The notes below the pieces were generated by a model. That model saw nothing but the letters and a program-made list of their open reading frames with translations, did no database searches and had not been told where the DNA came from. The translations under genes were made by a program, and so were the position numbers. Below, piece after piece: positions 1-15,700 of a stretch of DNA of 64,000 nucleotides (position 1 is its first letter; the number at the start of each line of letters is the position of its first letter). This stretch comes from Fratercula arctica (taxonomy: Eukaryota; Chordata; Aves; Charadriiformes; Alcidae): contig CANTUZ010000007.1 in the NCBI GenBank assembly GCA_947846985.1, forward strand, positions 33,794,355 through 33,858,354. Reading direction: 5' to 3'.

Positions 1-3000
1 AACTTGTATCTCCTTTTGATGCTAAGTTTATTGCCTGGTTATTTGACTACTGGTGTCATGAGGCTATGGTTTCAGTTAAAAACCATAACTTGAGCCTTTT
101 TTCTCCTTATTGGTCTGGAAAACTACTCTCTAGTAGCTTATTGTAACTGACTATTATAGTATTTTTTCCAGTGTTCAGACAAATTTTAACCTTAATAGTT
201 AATATCAGGGCAGAAGACCAGAAAGTCAGGTTTGGGGATTATCCTATTCACACTTCTAAAACAGCAGGTATTCTCACCTCTTCTCCATCAGGTGCTTCCA
301 ATCAGCTGCAGTTAATTTAATGCTACAAATTTCCATTACATGTTACTCTTCAGATACATCCCAGCCCCTGAGTGGGAAGCTTCTGGATGAGGGAGGTAAG
401 TGATGATAATCCTTCACTCCCTGGCAGCATAATCCTTCATTTTTTGATCTACACCTAAATTCATTCACCTTAATATTGTTCCATTTCCTTTGCATAGAGT
501 GAAAACTAATAAGTTTATCACTAGAGCTAGTAGTAAGCTTTCTGCTTGTTTTTTCTAAGAGTTTTCTTAAGTTTATTTTCTAAAGAATCAATGGAATGTT
601 GTTCCACTCAGTTACAATAGACTGTTTATAGTGCTTTAAAATAGAAACTACATTCTAGCATGTGTAGATCTCTAAAATTGTCATCACTTAAAATAATTGG
701 TGCCTCCAGATCACTTTAGATTTGAGGCTTTCCTCCATTGCAGGATCTTTCTCTTTGCTGTTAAAACACCTTGTCCATCCCAGTATTAAGTAATATTAAA
801 ACGGGACTTGTTCTTTCTTACATGTTTTTCTTACACTAGTTTTTGCAAGCTGAAGTTCATTTCATGCTTCTTTCTGCTCAGCTTGAAGAAATCAACTGCT
901 CATCTCCTGGAGTCCTTATAAACTTCTGAAAGACCTAGTTACCTTCATTGTGTTGATTTTTATTATGTGGTCTGGAATGTTTCTGGTTGTGTCCTTTGAA
1001 ACCTCAGCAATCAAAATGGCCAATGAGAAGAAGCTTATAATAAAATTCAAAGGAATCTCTGTATTGAAGGTTAAAAGCCTTAAAATCTTAACCATTAGTG
1101 AGCCAGACTGGAGGAAAAACAACTTGTCCTCTGCACTGAAGAGTGTGTTATTTAAGTGTACACTTTGCAGTGCCTGATCGAGAACAATGGGCTTGTACAG
1201 AAAATTACCCCCTAAGACTAGGAAGAAGGTGATAGCCAAAAAAAAATCTTTGTTGCTCATAGATTTTTCCATTCTCACAAATCAAATAGTGCTGTACCTT
1301 TAAAAATGTTTGTAAGATTTCTGTCACTGCATTCTGACTCTGAAAGGTAAATTCAAGATACGTGACAAGTGGTGCAAATTAAATGGAACTGAAATATTAT
1401 ATTTTCAGTGCAGTGTTTAAATGATGGCCACACGCTGTGGAAGTTTATGCTAGACTATAGAGAGGACAGATAGTTCAGTAATTTTCAGGATGGGAGAAAT
1501 GAAACTATATACCAACCTAGCTTTCAAAGATCTTTGTGAGATTTTCAGTTGTTTTGTTTTTTAAAAAAAATATTTAGTGGCATGTTGCATTTTATTACCT
1601 TTCATAGGGAATCTTTTGCATGTCTATGCCACCAAAAAAGAATGTTTTCTGTTGTTGGAAGAAAAAAAAAACCACAACAAAACCCCAAAAAACACACAAC
1701 CAAAAAAACTCAACCTTCAGATACAACCACTGAAATGTAAAGCTCATATCTGAATGTTCAAAAAAGTTGTTCCTGTCTACCAGTCATTATTTAAAAAAAG
1801 AAAGAGAGGTTACCTGTGATCAGTTTCCTTCATGGTGTTAGTCTTTTCAACTGCAGAGCTTCAGAGGAGAGCATTGGAGGAATAAATGAAGCACCTTTGA
1901 AATGTCTGAACTTTCAGAGTTTGGAACTCCACAGGCCTCCCTAGGAGGAATCAGAAACTAGGACATTATATCTCGATCCTGCAGTATGTGGGCAATGGGC
2001 TCCTGCAGAAGATGTGACAATTCCTGAAAGAGGAAAAAAACCCGACTTCTTCAGGGAAGGCAAAAATTAATCAACAAAGTAGGTAGAATGAGAATAGCCT
2101 CTCCCCATCAGAAAGTGAAACTTGAGCAAAATTTTCAGTTGAGGATATAGGCAGATATTCTTCTGACTTTATTTTACTTTGACGCAGGAAGGCACTTTTC
2201 TTGAGTTATTCTGAAGGTACAGCATGGATAAACAGAACCAGGTTGTTTGTCTAGTTGATTCTTATCTTTTTCAGCTCCTTCTGTGGAATTGTGGCCCAAT
2301 TTCCAGTGAGTAAAATGGTACAGAAGAACAGCTGTTCTTAAATGCTCTGGTGCTTAACCATAAAAATATTCTCAATTTCCTTTACACATGATTTTATTAC
2401 AGATATGCTGAGTAGTGCTTAGGATCATGATAAATCAAATTTTCCTTAATTCTAGTAGTGATGTCTAATCATATATTGTATACAATGTGTAGCATATACA
2501 TCTCTATCTGCATACAATAGTGTTGTTTCTTTGAAATAGCATAATGTAGTTCATCTAGGAATCTGAAGTGATCAATTTCTTTCTTGGGACACCCACATCC
2601 CCCAACTTAAAAACCACCTTTTTGGGTCTATAAACAAAAATGGTGATGATGTGTGACCAAGTGACTTTCTCTTCTCCATTTTGAGCTCTGTAGGTCGTTA
2701 CACTGGTATTGCCAGTATGTTCTAAACAGGAAGTGTATGTAGAATGATTCATCATTAATTGGATGCATCTGCCTAAGTCGTGAGGAGGGATGAGAATACC
2801 CATAGTTCAAAATGCTAGTACTGTGTTCCTAAGAAAATCTAGGTATTAGAATTCAATTTTTCTCTGAAGTTATATCTGTGAAACACAGGGGAAAGGAAGT
2901 GTATTATTAAAATCTTCTGCAGAACTTTCTGAAAAGATAGATTCAGATTTAGTCATTTTTATATAATTTTACTAGGATCTTAGTTGGATAAAAATCTAAC

Positions 3001-6000
3001 CTCATCCAAAATGTTTTACAGTATTGAATATTGTATATTAGGACGCAAGAAGTTTATAATGGGCAAAATAGTTCTTTAGACTGGATGTGTTTATTGAATA
3101 TCCCACCTAAATGCATAAAAATAAACCAACCCAGATTATGAAAAATACCTTGTGTTTTACAGCTCCTTCAAGAAAATACACTGAACTTGGAAGCAGGTTA
3201 CCACAGAATTTCATAACAGGTTGATAAATTACTTTTTCATGTATTCTGTTCAGCACTAAGACTCAGGTTTTGGCATTGAAGTTTTAAATTCCTGCTCTCT
3301 TACACTTGAGATACTGAAAGAAATTGTTTCATTTATTCATTTTAGTTTAGTTTCTCTACCCTTTCATGTAATTTGAAGTCATACTTTATGCCTGTTGGAT
3401 ATAACAAGTATAGATGTATAAATTAGGTTTTAACCCTGTGGTTTTTTTATCCTATTAAGCCTAGAATATGTATCTGGGGAGAGAAATAGAGAAGAGGCAG
3501 AAAAGGGAGATGTTATATGACAGAGCCTTCTGTCATAGAAGAAAGCAGGGAATAAAAATTGGAGAAATCTGAACATTAAGTGGATTATCATAATGGCTGA
3601 AAACTGGATTTAAATTTTAAAATAATATGCGACCCACACTTCGTAACTAGCATAGGCCTGTCTCTACTGACTAATGATGTAATTGGTCTTTTTGTTGTGT
3701 GTTCTACTTACCACTCCACCTTAGAGAAATATGACTGCTGTCAGACATTCAGCCTAGATGTGGTTGATCAAGAAAGGAAACAGAGAGAAGCTTGGGATGA
3801 GAAGCACAATATTGAAGGAAATAAAGCCTGCAATCCAACTTTCTCATAACTGAATTTGGGTGTAGATTCCATATGATGGTTTGGCTACCAGTGGCATGAA
3901 CTACTGCTCTATATTTGTCAGCAATTTCAAGAGCCTTAGTCCTTGTTGCGGCCATATTGCCTGCCTGCACCCTGTCCTCTTCCACATAGTAAAGTTAACT
4001 TGCTACGGTGTGGCAAACTTATTTAAGGGGTAAAATAGAAAAATATTGAATGGCTGATGACATAAATATTTATGTTGGCCTTATTTACTAAAGACTAGAG
4101 ACAAGTATTTGTGCAGGCAGGACAGCTTCCCTCTTGTGTTTAGCTGAGGTTACTACTCTGTTTAATTCCTGTTTCTTTTTACTAATCATAGACTTGTTCA
4201 GCCTTCCCTGTAATCAGCCCCTACAACTCAGTGCTAATTTCCCAGTGCCTTTACTATTAGACAGCGTTGCTATGGGTGTAGATAGTCATTGCCGTTGATC
4301 CAGGGCAAAACATGCTCATGTATCTGACTGCAATTTTGGAACTGCAAACTTGGGGGAACTATATATATGTGTTTGACATATGTTGTGACCTTTACTGTTC
4401 ACAGAAGTCATAGTCTGAATTAATTCCTGCAAATAGCATTTCATGTAATATTTCAGAGCATATTGTTGCTTCTGTGTTGCTCACTGATAATACTTTGCAG
4501 GCCGTCTTATTTTGTGGCTTTGATTTATAGTAGACCACTGCTGAAAGTCAGCTTTTTTAATTCTGTTACTACTCTGCATCTGGTGGCCACCAATGAAAAA
4601 TGCCTGATGATTGTGAAATGAAGCTTTACACTATCACTTTCAAAATTAAACTCTGCAGAGAGCAATGTACGCTCTTGACAGCCTGAACTCACTACTGTTA
4701 ATTATTTTTTTTGTGTTTAACATAGTCTTTAAAGCCAGGAAGCATCATGTTGCTTCCTTTTCATTTGTACGTTTCTATGAAAAGCTGGTTGCCCCTGAGT
4801 TTTCAGGGTCATCTTATTGAGGCAGAGGGCACGGATTTTGCCCCTACTAAAGGATGATGAGCAAGGGAGGGAGGATCTCAAGGTGAGAATAGATGCTTAG
4901 GGAGATCTGTGGTAAGATGGCTCTGTGTCTGGTTGAATGGATGGACAACCAGTGTGTCCCACTGGGAATGTGAGAAGCCAGTGGCAATAGCCATCTGGAA
5001 TGTGTATCTCCTAACTCCCACTTGCCCCTCACGACCCCAGTTAGTTGTTAAGTCTTTAGTGGGGGTTCAACTTATAAAATCCACTAAGCTTTAATAATAA
5101 CAGCATGCTGTCAAAGCCTTTTGAGCCACTAAGACTTCAGGAAGCCAGGGTTCGTCAGGCAGTCCAGCAAGTATCTTTCACTTACGTCATCGTATCCTTT
5201 TGCTGAGCAACAAAGTCCTGTCCTAGAGAGTGCAATTAGGAGCAATTTCAGAGCATCCTGTGTTCCTGGGGGAGGTAGGAAGTGGGGTATCAAACTGACA
5301 CAGCCTGAGGTGGGGTCTCTCTGGCCCCAAGGAAGGCTCACGATGCTGAAGAGGTTGCAGGACTACTTCTCTGCTAATGTGTGCTGTGGGCCCCATTGAA
5401 AGATTGGTAGTTGAGGCTGTTGCCATGACATAGACATCTCTCAGTGACCTGTGTAAGGCAAGATCCTGCTCGTCACGTAGTCAGCAGCAGAGAGCGTGGT
5501 GAAGTGATTCGCATCACTTTGTAACAACCTCTAGTCACTAAAACTCCTTAGCGAAACAAAGAGGCGTCTGAGCCAAAGCCATGTTTGAAAGAGATTTGGA
5601 AATGCATAAGCACTATAACCTTGTAGCGTTCCTGCTGTGAAGGGAGGAGGGAGCGGCCATTCCATAGAAGATGGGAACGGACCTGAGGAAAAAACAGGCC
5701 ATATCAAGGCAATAGATGAATTTAAACTAATTTTTACTAGACTTATTTTTAAAACATCATGACTTGGAGATAAAGTGCAAGGGTAAAGATATGGCATCTG
5801 TAAGGTTTTCTGTTGTGTGGCTGCAGGATTTGTGAACTGCTTCAGCTGCCAAAATACAGAACAGTTGAGATGCTCCTGTTCGATTTGGTGGGTTTACTCT
5901 TGTGTAAATTCTAAGTCTGCTGGCCTGTCCTGCACCTGATTTACCTTTCTGTATAAATCATTTGCAAAGGTAGCTGTAATTTTCGGTTTTGCTAACAGGC

Positions 6001-9000
6001 TTAAATGAGTTCTGTTTTTCAGTCCTCAGCAGTTGTCATGTCTGGGCCACGTTCTGTTTTTCTCCCCCCACCCCCCCCCGAACAGAGAAGTGCAGGAAAG
6101 GGGTTGGGAGGAGTTTATCGCAAATGAGTGCGTTTCAATTAAAATCAGTAATAGGGGGCAGAAGTGTTGAAAGTGATTTCTGTCAAGCACAGTTAGACAT
6201 CATATTTGTTAGAAAATGCATCCTTTAAGTTTCTCAAGGTTGTTCTAGTTCGTGAGGTGGGATGTACAGAGAGACGTAATCTCTTTTGCTGGGCTGATGC
6301 AGTCACATAAAATTAGATAAGATTTTAGCATACAAGTCTTTCTGTAAGTTGTTAAGAAAACCTTTTTTAATAAGTTAAGTTAATCTTAAATGCAATTGAA
6401 GCCTGTTCAAGTTTTGATTTTTCTTTATTTTTTTATTTTTATTTTGTTTTGTCCTTCAATGTACATTTCTGTTCCCTTCTCCTGATTACCTTTTGAAGTT
6501 AGAACTTTACATGCAAGATGTAGAGGGTTTCCATTGGTGTTCTGGACGTTTAATTACAGTGTTAGTAAAGATAAGGTACACAGTGATAGCAGTAATATTT
6601 TGTTATAAATTGCAGCTGACTTAAGAGTTTAAGACAATTCTATTAAGTCAGAACTGGGCCAAAGTATATTAAGACAGCTCAGCAGTAAACTTTGCTTTAC
6701 AAATTAGAAGATATATAGATATGTGTATATTTATGGTGGTGTTGACCTCCAGAGGTATTATTAATAATCTTAGAACCCCCTTTTTGTTTTCCAAAATGCT
6801 TCTGGTAAAATATAATATTAAGGTATCAGCACCTTGATTTTTAAGTGATGACTGATTGCCTTTAGTAAAACTGAAGCAAAACTATTTTAACATATAGATA
6901 TTTTATACAGGTTCCTGTGTTTTGCCTGCCATGTCATCTGTATTGAGATGAGACTTTACTGAAACTTGGAGCTGTTCATATTTCTAAATTTCATCTAAGC
7001 CGAAAAAAGCTTTAATTTGGTTAAATCCTCAGATCTGTTATACTGGAAGATAATTGTTTAGTAGTAAAATGGATTGTGATGTAAACTCGCAATACCAGGA
7101 ACTCTAAATGAAGTATATAAATTTGAATTTATTGAGCCAGGCTTAGTTACTCTGTGAGTCAATTCAGTAAGTAGGTCTGTAATGATTTTGTGCACACAGT
7201 GCCAGGTCATTATTTCAGGGAACTGTTGCTTAACAGAACTGTCTACTGCCTTTTCTCAAAGGGCAAAGCTAAATACCATACTGGCTCTAGAAGTGGAAAA
7301 AACCCCAAACTTTTGCTTTAATGATGGGTTAAATGCTTCTCCTTATTTCATTATGAAATGAAATAATGTTGTTGAGGATGGAGAAGAAGCATGCCGTAGT
7401 GAATATGTTTCTTGCATGTTATGTATGTTGGGGATGTAGTAATTCTGCCTTAATTTTTTTTCTTTCAACAAAAAAAAAAAGAGGATACCAGTTTTGTAAC
7501 TGTTGGTCTCTCTTTCCTGAGAAAAGCCTTGCTAGACCTTTGGACCTAATGGTAGATGATAGTCTGTTTCCCTAGCGACACTTCCTGAAAGAAAGCAAAG
7601 GGAAACACTACAAATGGAAGGAGAGTCTTTAGATTATTATCTTTATGAAAGGAGGAGCGCATAAAGATGCCCTACCAAAGCTTTTTAGAATCCAGGGTTA
7701 TCAAATATTGATAACAGTTTTACTGTTTTGCTGGGAAAACTGAATTATAGAATATGAATTCTTTGGCACAGGGGAATGCATTACTGCATTTGGTGGAATA
7801 AACTTACTCTGTGAATTGACTGTTTATAAAAGGTAACTGGAGATCTAGGAAAAACAGAATTTTAGAGTTCAAAATGATAGCAAAATGGCTGTATCCTATA
7901 AAGTGGCTCAAAGAAGTTTGGAGGGGGTTTTGCTGAGGCTCATAAGTTTAAGGTCTTCAGGAAACTGTCCACAATTAAAATACTTATTTAATCATCTTAT
8001 TTTAAAAAACAAGCTTTAAAAATTGGGGTTTTCAAAAATATACATCTCATAAAATGCACGCTTTGAAAAAGCCATGATTAAGCAACATAACTTGCATTGG
8101 TTGATGTAATTTGTGGTATTTTGAATAAATCAAATATTCCTGAAATTTGATTAAATATGAATGAGTGAGTGGGGACATCCAGCAGTTACTTAGACTTTCC
8201 AGATGGGTTTCAGGGAGGAGCCATGTCATTTATGACTCTGGTCTTTCCCACGATGCTCTTGCATTTCATGTTCTTCCCACACAGTCTCCTTCTGTTATGC
8301 TAAGAAAAGGATGCACACCCTGTAAGTTCAAAGGCAGAGTTCTAGTTAAGCTGAAACACGAGTTTGGTTGAAAGTCAGATTTGTATTTGTCTTTGAATAT
8401 TGCTTGACATAAGTGTTTGGGAGGGAGGGTGGAGTCAGGGGAACTGGCCGCCCTGGTTTTCTAGCAAAGCTCTGTGTTGCCGTGACTCTTACTTTTCCAT
8501 TACTAGTATGGATAGTTGTTGGTACTCCATGGGTTTTGGTCAACTTTTTCGTCTTTTTGTGTTGATACTCTTAAAGGGAACATTTTCAAAACATTTCCTA
8601 AAAATCTTTTAGAATGGAATTTGCTTTCATTTGAGATTTTATTGACTTGTTGATTTCTTAAGGACTACAAAGATGTACCGGGTTATGGGCCAGTGCTGAA
8701 GAATTACAGGATAGGACTGTGTGCTCACACAGCAGAGGGAGGCGTGGATGAAGTGTGTCTCAGAGCACTTGTGTTTTAAAGAAAGGTTTTGCGTATTTGG
8801 AAACTCTTAGCTAGGACAGAATGGAAGAAGTTGGCATAGAAGTTACCTGTATCTGGGCGAGTTTCTCTCTGGCTGTTCTCAGCTTAGCAGGACATGTTTA
8901 TTTTTCATATAGAGTAAGGGCCATTTCCCACAACTTTTATTGCTAAGGCAGTGGGGGTGGTGGAAAAAGCTTCCCACTGCACATACTGGCCAGTGCTTAT

Positions 9001-12000
9001 ATGTGCTAAATATGAGAAGGATGCTAACGTATTTTGTCCATCACTTCCTAAGATGCTGGAAATTGAGGTTCATCAGTGGCATATTAGATGCCTCACCCAG
9101 TAGAAGTAAACTTAAGGGCTTTGTTTAGCTCAAGGAGCTAATTTTTTGTGAAATCTGCTGTTTAAATACAAGCTATCAGGGATTAAGCAAGGTCAAAGGA
9201 AAAAGAATTGTCTCTTATGCTTATAAGCTGTTAAAGTCTTTAAACTCTGCTGCTTTGTGTGGGAGACACTGTGGGAAAGGAGTCTCAATTAAAGTTTTCA
9301 GTCTGTCAGCACCTCCTCCATTTAGGTGTTTTCTGATGCTTCATTTTAAGACTGTATAAAGAAGAAATAGCACAAACTGGGTGTGGAGGACCAGGCTCCA
9401 AAAGCCCTTGTTATCTCTGTTCACTTTAACACAAAGATGTTGAAGCTTTTGAAACTGAATTTACCATTTTCCGTAGACCAGAGTAATGAGAATTAAAATG
9501 CTCTTGTAAACTGTAGCAGAATTTTCTGTTATTTTTAAATAGTACCAAAAGATACCTGTTTCTAAGTCGTTCCTGTTGACACCAGGAAGAGAGAAGTTGT
9601 GTTGTTTTCAGAGCTGTACCACTGAGATGGTAGAAAAGCTCTTGGAAGAAGAAGTAGCATCTCTACCTCTGGTGGGACATAAGCAGCCATATAAAATGTT
9701 GAAGAATGTCTGAAGACATCTAAGCCTAAACACACTTCAGATTCCGAAGCAGTCCAAAAGTCTTATGGCCCCCACTGCTCTGTACTGTTTCAACTCCTAT
9801 AATGTATGTAATTGTGAGCATGTGGTCTCAGGAGGGTGAGTTGACTTGTCTTGAATTTCATCGTTTACAAATGACTGAAGTTTTGCTATTCATTTGATAT
9901 TTTGTAGAAGAGAATATAGATTTACCTGAAAATAACAGTTATTTTTTTTAAACATGATTTTAAAATACAATACTGGGGACAAAAGCACTCCAGGTTCACC
10001 TCTTCCCTTTGGATTGTTGATACACTTTTCAAATTCTGCCATTTTCAGCTCTACTCCATGAAAGTGTATGGAGTGAGGTAAACACTCCCTACAAGTGTAT
10101 ATTGGTGATAGGCTTTGTTTTAGAAACAGAAACTGAATGTCCTTTGATTTCTTAGCTATGTAAATGAGAATGTATTGATACAGTTTACAAAGCATCTAAT
10201 GCTGTGAAAGTATGTAAATAAAGAGTTCCTTAGAAGTATTTGATGTGGATCCAAAAAATATTTCTAACCTCACAGATTCCTACTTTTATGTGAATTTTCA
10301 AAAGTTTTAATTAAAAACTTTCTGTATATAGTTGTAATTTACACAGAGAGAATAGCTTTTTGGCCGCAGTGGGGAGCAGCTTTTTTGGCCATCAGTACCA
10401 GCTTCAGTAGGACTGTTAACACTCAATTCTTAAAGCAAGGATATTGGGGGAGCAGAATTGTGACAGGCGCCTGTGTTTTAAATATAACATGCAGGCTACA
10501 AAGTCTGTTAGCTCACATGCTTAAATTTAGGTTTGGTGTTCCAATGCAATGGTATAATCTTTTTCTCTTAGTGCAGATTACTTGTAATAAAGGATGACTA
10601 GCCAGGCAAGCAGCCTCTCGGGCTGGAGTATATAACTCACTCCCCCAAGAACTTGGGAGACTGGTGCAGATGTTAAGGAGTGCTCTGATGAGCCTGAGCG
10701 CAGCTCTGGGAACTTCCCCAGCTGTTGTGAGCTGCTGCTCCAGCTTCGTTGAACAGGGCCTTTGTGATAACGGCAGTTACAAACGGTTGTGTCAATCAGT
10801 AAATGAAATCAGGTATATCAGACTTTTATGGGCAAGGAAATGTGACTTCATTGAGGTGAATAATGTTACATCTTTTTATTTTTACTGGATTTTTCCGTTG
10901 AGTAAATTTTATTTAGTTTGAACTTGGTTTGATTTGAGAGGGGAAAAGAGGAAAAGCTCTTGCTTTTTCTGAACAGTACAACTTTTTAATACTTCTAGTT
11001 CAAGTAATTTTTATGACTTATGCTTCTATAATACCACAAACTGAAATAGGTCCCAAGCTACCTGTAACACGCAGTTTGCCACCTTAGATACCAGCCTAAT
11101 TGCCAGTAACTTTTTCAGTCTTTTATTCATAAACAAATGCAGATTAAAAATACACTCACATTGGTACATTCAAACAATATTTCTCCGTTTAGAATACTAG
11201 CAACTTTTCTCATAGAGAAAAAAATGAATAAAGTGAACGATTTAGAAAAAAAATATATTTAGTATGTAATAAAAAGTTTAAGTGATTATTTTTCTTCAAA
11301 TATTGGCTTATATCCCATTCAACTGAAGTATCAATGTAAAGCCAGAGATGCTTAGAGTCACAATATAACCTGACTCAACTGTATGAAGGTTGAAAGAGAT
11401 TTGAATGTTTGCATTTAAAAAAAAACCCAACCTTCTGTGTGCATATGTGTATTTTTAACATCTTCAGTTCTTACGAAAGACAATTAAAAGTGCTTCTTCT
11501 GTTATCTCTAGGCCAGTTACTTACAGATGCTGTAGTTAAAGCCCCACAGATAGGATGCTGGTTTTGCCAGGAAGATAAAATGCTTGTTATATGTATGAAC
11601 ACAAAGAAGGGAAAAGGGAAATGTAATTTTAAAATAACTGAAAGGTCATTTTGACCTCAGTCCTCTAACAGGGCATCACTGCTTTTCAGCAGAAGTATTT
11701 TTACATGTTCTGTCAAGAAATTGATGCTGGTTTTGTTTCTGTTCCCAGAAGCTTCTGCACAATTTGCAAACTGGTTAGATGGCCCTTTCTCATCTGTGCT
11801 GAGGATGCATTCTGCAGTTTGCTCACTTAGCTACAGAGAGGCTTTTTTCCTTTGACCTAGACTGCTAATCCCTCATTGTAAAGAGCAGCAGCTGTGCTTT
11901 ATCTGTGGAGGTCTCTGCACTGTGTGCAGCTTCAGTCTTCGTGTGTTCTGCTTTTTCAATTACTGAAAGGGTGACTTTCTGTTTCCTTGCTCAGAAAACC

Positions 12001-15000
12001 CTCTTCCTCTTCAGGTTTGTGGAAGTGTACAATACATGATTGGTTTTTTTTTTTTCTTTCTCCAAAAATTTAGGTTTCCAGGAGTTGTTGCATAGAATTT
12101 CACAAAACCATGTGCTTGACTAAAGCATTCCTGACATATAGGAGGTGAAACATTCCTGATTTGCTTTTTAGAAACCTTTCTGTTTAAATATTAAACACTT
12201 TAGATAGATGTGTTAAATAGCTCTAATGGATATAATTACAAATAAACCATTTTTTGTGTGTGTCCACGTTGTATCATCATTTAACATTGAATAACCAGGC
12301 TTCTGTTGCTTTTGGTGTAATTCCCCCAGTTAAACGTATGTAGCGATGTACAATGTCAGCGGTTGCTGAAAGCTAAGTTACCACAAGAACAGAACAGACA
12401 GTCGTTTGCTGGTTCAGGCTTTACTGCAGTGAATGGCAAAACTCCCACAACCTTCAAAGGGAGGAGAATTTGGCCTGTAGCTTCTCTAAGATATGATATA
12501 AAATACTTAATTAGTAAGCAGAAATATCACATTTCAGTTAATCTGATAGTCAAGCGTTCATGTTTATACTTTCATGTTTTGTAATAATCTTTATTATGTG
12601 GCTGAGCAGAATTTTCAAGTGTATGTAATGCTGTTGAGTTAAAAGCATTCCTTGAATGCTTAAATTTTAGTTTTTGAGGCTATAGACAGATGTAGCCTAA
12701 CCTGAACCTTTTGCCTCTGCTTCATTTCAGAACTTCCTTTTCATTCCACTTCATCTGGTTTTATTTGCTCCTCAGAACCTGTTTTAGAGTGGAAAACACA
12801 TACAGAGCGACAGCTGGCAGACTTGGAACTGAATGTACTGTTTAGCTGAGCTTGCAAAGGTTCTGTTGCTTGGGCATCTTGACCTTAGAGTGATTTGTGA
12901 ACGCCCCATCCAGTCACTTGTGTAAGCTGAGTAAGTTGCAGGTGGCAGTGAATGTGCCACCCCAAGTAGACAGAATTGTGACAGAAAACTAGAAGGGATA
13001 AAGGGATGAAATAGTGACCTGCTCCCATGAGACAGAAGTGGCAGAGTTGCTAAAAGGGGAATAAGAAGGTGGCTTACAGACAACTTATTTGTGTGTGGAA
13101 GATCAAGGGAAGGAAATGCAGGAAGCAAAGCTTCCAGCAGTATAGAATGTGTTTATAGATCTAAAACATACTCTATTTAATTGGTAATTTGTAGTTTTTA
13201 AAAATCATAGCTTAATCTGTTAATGAGATTCATGTATGAACTAAAAACCTGCACACACAAAATTAACACAAAAAAATGTCGAGAAGCCTTATTTGTTGCC
13301 TTAAATAAGGAATTAGGTTTTGTCCTGATGCATCATTCTAGGGTGGCATCACAATAGCAGAAGTAAGTGTTTAGAAACCAAAATTCTCATGAAATAAGGA
13401 GTGGCTTTTTTTTTTTCCCTGAGGTCTTGTTACATACGACATGGCACAAGGGATTCATCTTGTGCCTGTCTTTTTTTACTATATTTATAAAAACACTGAG
13501 AATTGGTAAGATGCCATGAGCTTGTATGCCAGCCTTTACATTGACAGCACCCAGACTTGCATCTCTGCAGATGCACTTCACCGTGTGTGTAAGAGGTTGC
13601 ACTTAGATTAAAAAACCCAACTGGTTTAAAAATAATCCAAGTTGAGTTGTGATATTGATGAAACGCATATCTTAGGAAACAAGCCAGGATATTATTCTGT
13701 CCCCTGTGTTATGAGTGGCCATTATCCGGGCTGTAATACAGTGTAGGCCTTGGGTTATTCTCAACTTACGCACTTGTTCAAGAATTTCAAGACTGGATTC
13801 TGTCACCTTTCATTTCATATATCAGACTATATTAATCAATGCCTTCATATTTCAGAATATTTTATTTTCCTAACCTTTTTCTATGAAACATTTAATGCAA
13901 CACCTCAAGTAAGTGAAAATGATCTCTTTCCTTCTCAATTCAGTTACTGCATATTCAACCATGCCTTTTGCTTCCCTTATTCTTAAGCTGATTATACGTT
14001 ATATATAGATATTTAATTTGTCTTGTCATTGTGGTTTCAAAGTCCTGATCATAAAACATAGTTTCTGTATTTGTGACAAACAATATCAAAACTGAGCTTA
14101 ATTGTAAAATTCCATCTCCAGCATTTACAGTCTTGGTTGTTTTTTTAAAGTGAATCATATTGACAACTAATAAAAATTCAACCACATTGTATTTTTATGT
14201 TAAAATATAGTTTATAGTATTTCAGGTGATATAAGGAATATTGAGAAAATGAAATATACTTTTGTTCCAGTCTATAAGCAGTGTAATATAAATAAACCCT
14301 TTTTACAAGCTGCAGGAAATCGAACATGTAGATGTTCTAATTATATTCGTGTATTTATATAACGTTGCGTGGCTGAGATGTTTAGGAATATATTTTTCCA
14401 TATGTGCTTAAGATGAGGCTTTTTAAAGTTCATAAAGAATTAAAAATATTTCATGTTAACTTTTTCTGTTTTAAAGTTATGACTTGAATGTATCTTTAGA
14501 GGGGAGTAATGTTTTGTGAATTGATTAAATGAGGGTTGAATACAGCAGTAAAATGGCCTTAAAGATTTTTTGTCTTGACTTCAGTATCTCTTTTGGGGTG
14601 AAGTGGTGATCTTAGGTCAATATTGAGAGACTTACTGGAGATGTAAAGAATTATAGAGGCTTTGCTCCTAGGGACTGGAGTGGTAAGCGTTGCTCAAGCT
14701 GTACAGTTCTAAATGTAATTGAGCAGTTCATTTTTGTTAATTATCTAAACTTTGCCATCTGCTGGAGAGCCTTTTAGTGACATTATAATTTAGTCCAGTT
14801 GGAGCTCAATTAGAGTTTTCCGACTAGCCTGTTATCATGTGTTCACCAAACAAAAACCTACACACCAAACCCTGGTCAGTTTTGTTTTTTAAATAAGCGT
14901 CTGGAATGACTGTGACAAACCAACTGTGTTATGTTGTGAGATTGTTTTAAGTGCTGTGAATTTGCTTTTTATGTATCAAACTGGGACATTTCCATGGCAA

Positions 15001-15700
15001 TTGACACCTTTCAGCTTCCTGAATGTTTGCATGAGTATGACACAAAAATTGTCACGCCTTTTTGAATTCCATTGTCCTCATTTATCCCACCATGATGATA
15101 GATGCAGGGAGGGGTGAGGGACAATACAGGAAAAGGCAGAAAAGAAGCTGCCACCTACGAAGAAACTACTGCATACAGCTGCTTTACCTTATGTTCCTCT
15201 GTAGTCAGAAGATATTGTTCAAGGTCCATGCTGAGCAATTCAGAGTACAGGCAGCTGTTTTGCATGGATATTCCAAACTGACTTTGTTCAGTTCTAGGCA
15301 TATGGAGTGTATGGAACAGAGCAGTTACAGCTTTTTTGCTACACTTGGGCAAATGCGCGATAATTGCATGCTTTGTGTTGTAATTTGCTATAAGCTGTGC
15401 CTCTCACTTACTGACCTGTTATGTGAAGACTTTGGATTTAGCATACCTTTGTGAAGGCAAAGCTCTAGACTATTACTGAAGCTCTTCCACGTCTTGAAGT
15501 TAATTTAAGATTCTTTTTTTTTTTTTAATGTAATAGGACATATTGTATAGTAATGCAAAATGACACACACCCCCATGCCCTGCAGGATTAAAACAGTAAG
15601 AGAAAAAATGCAGAGTCTTTAACTGGTTAGCTCTTTCCTCGCATTCAAGGAGAAGAGTAAGTCGTTTAGAACCACAAAAGCAGTATAGTGTAAGATTTGA

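Noticed and set aside
916..1278. Minus-strand 120-codon open frame with hydrophobic segments
   Set aside because: Frames of this length are expected by chance in 64 kb of six-frame AT-rich sequence. No domain, splice context or partner exon was seen.
12784..13128. Minus-strand 114-codon open frame with leucine- and serine-rich residues
   Set aside because: No domain, no exon context, and a composition typical of chance frames.
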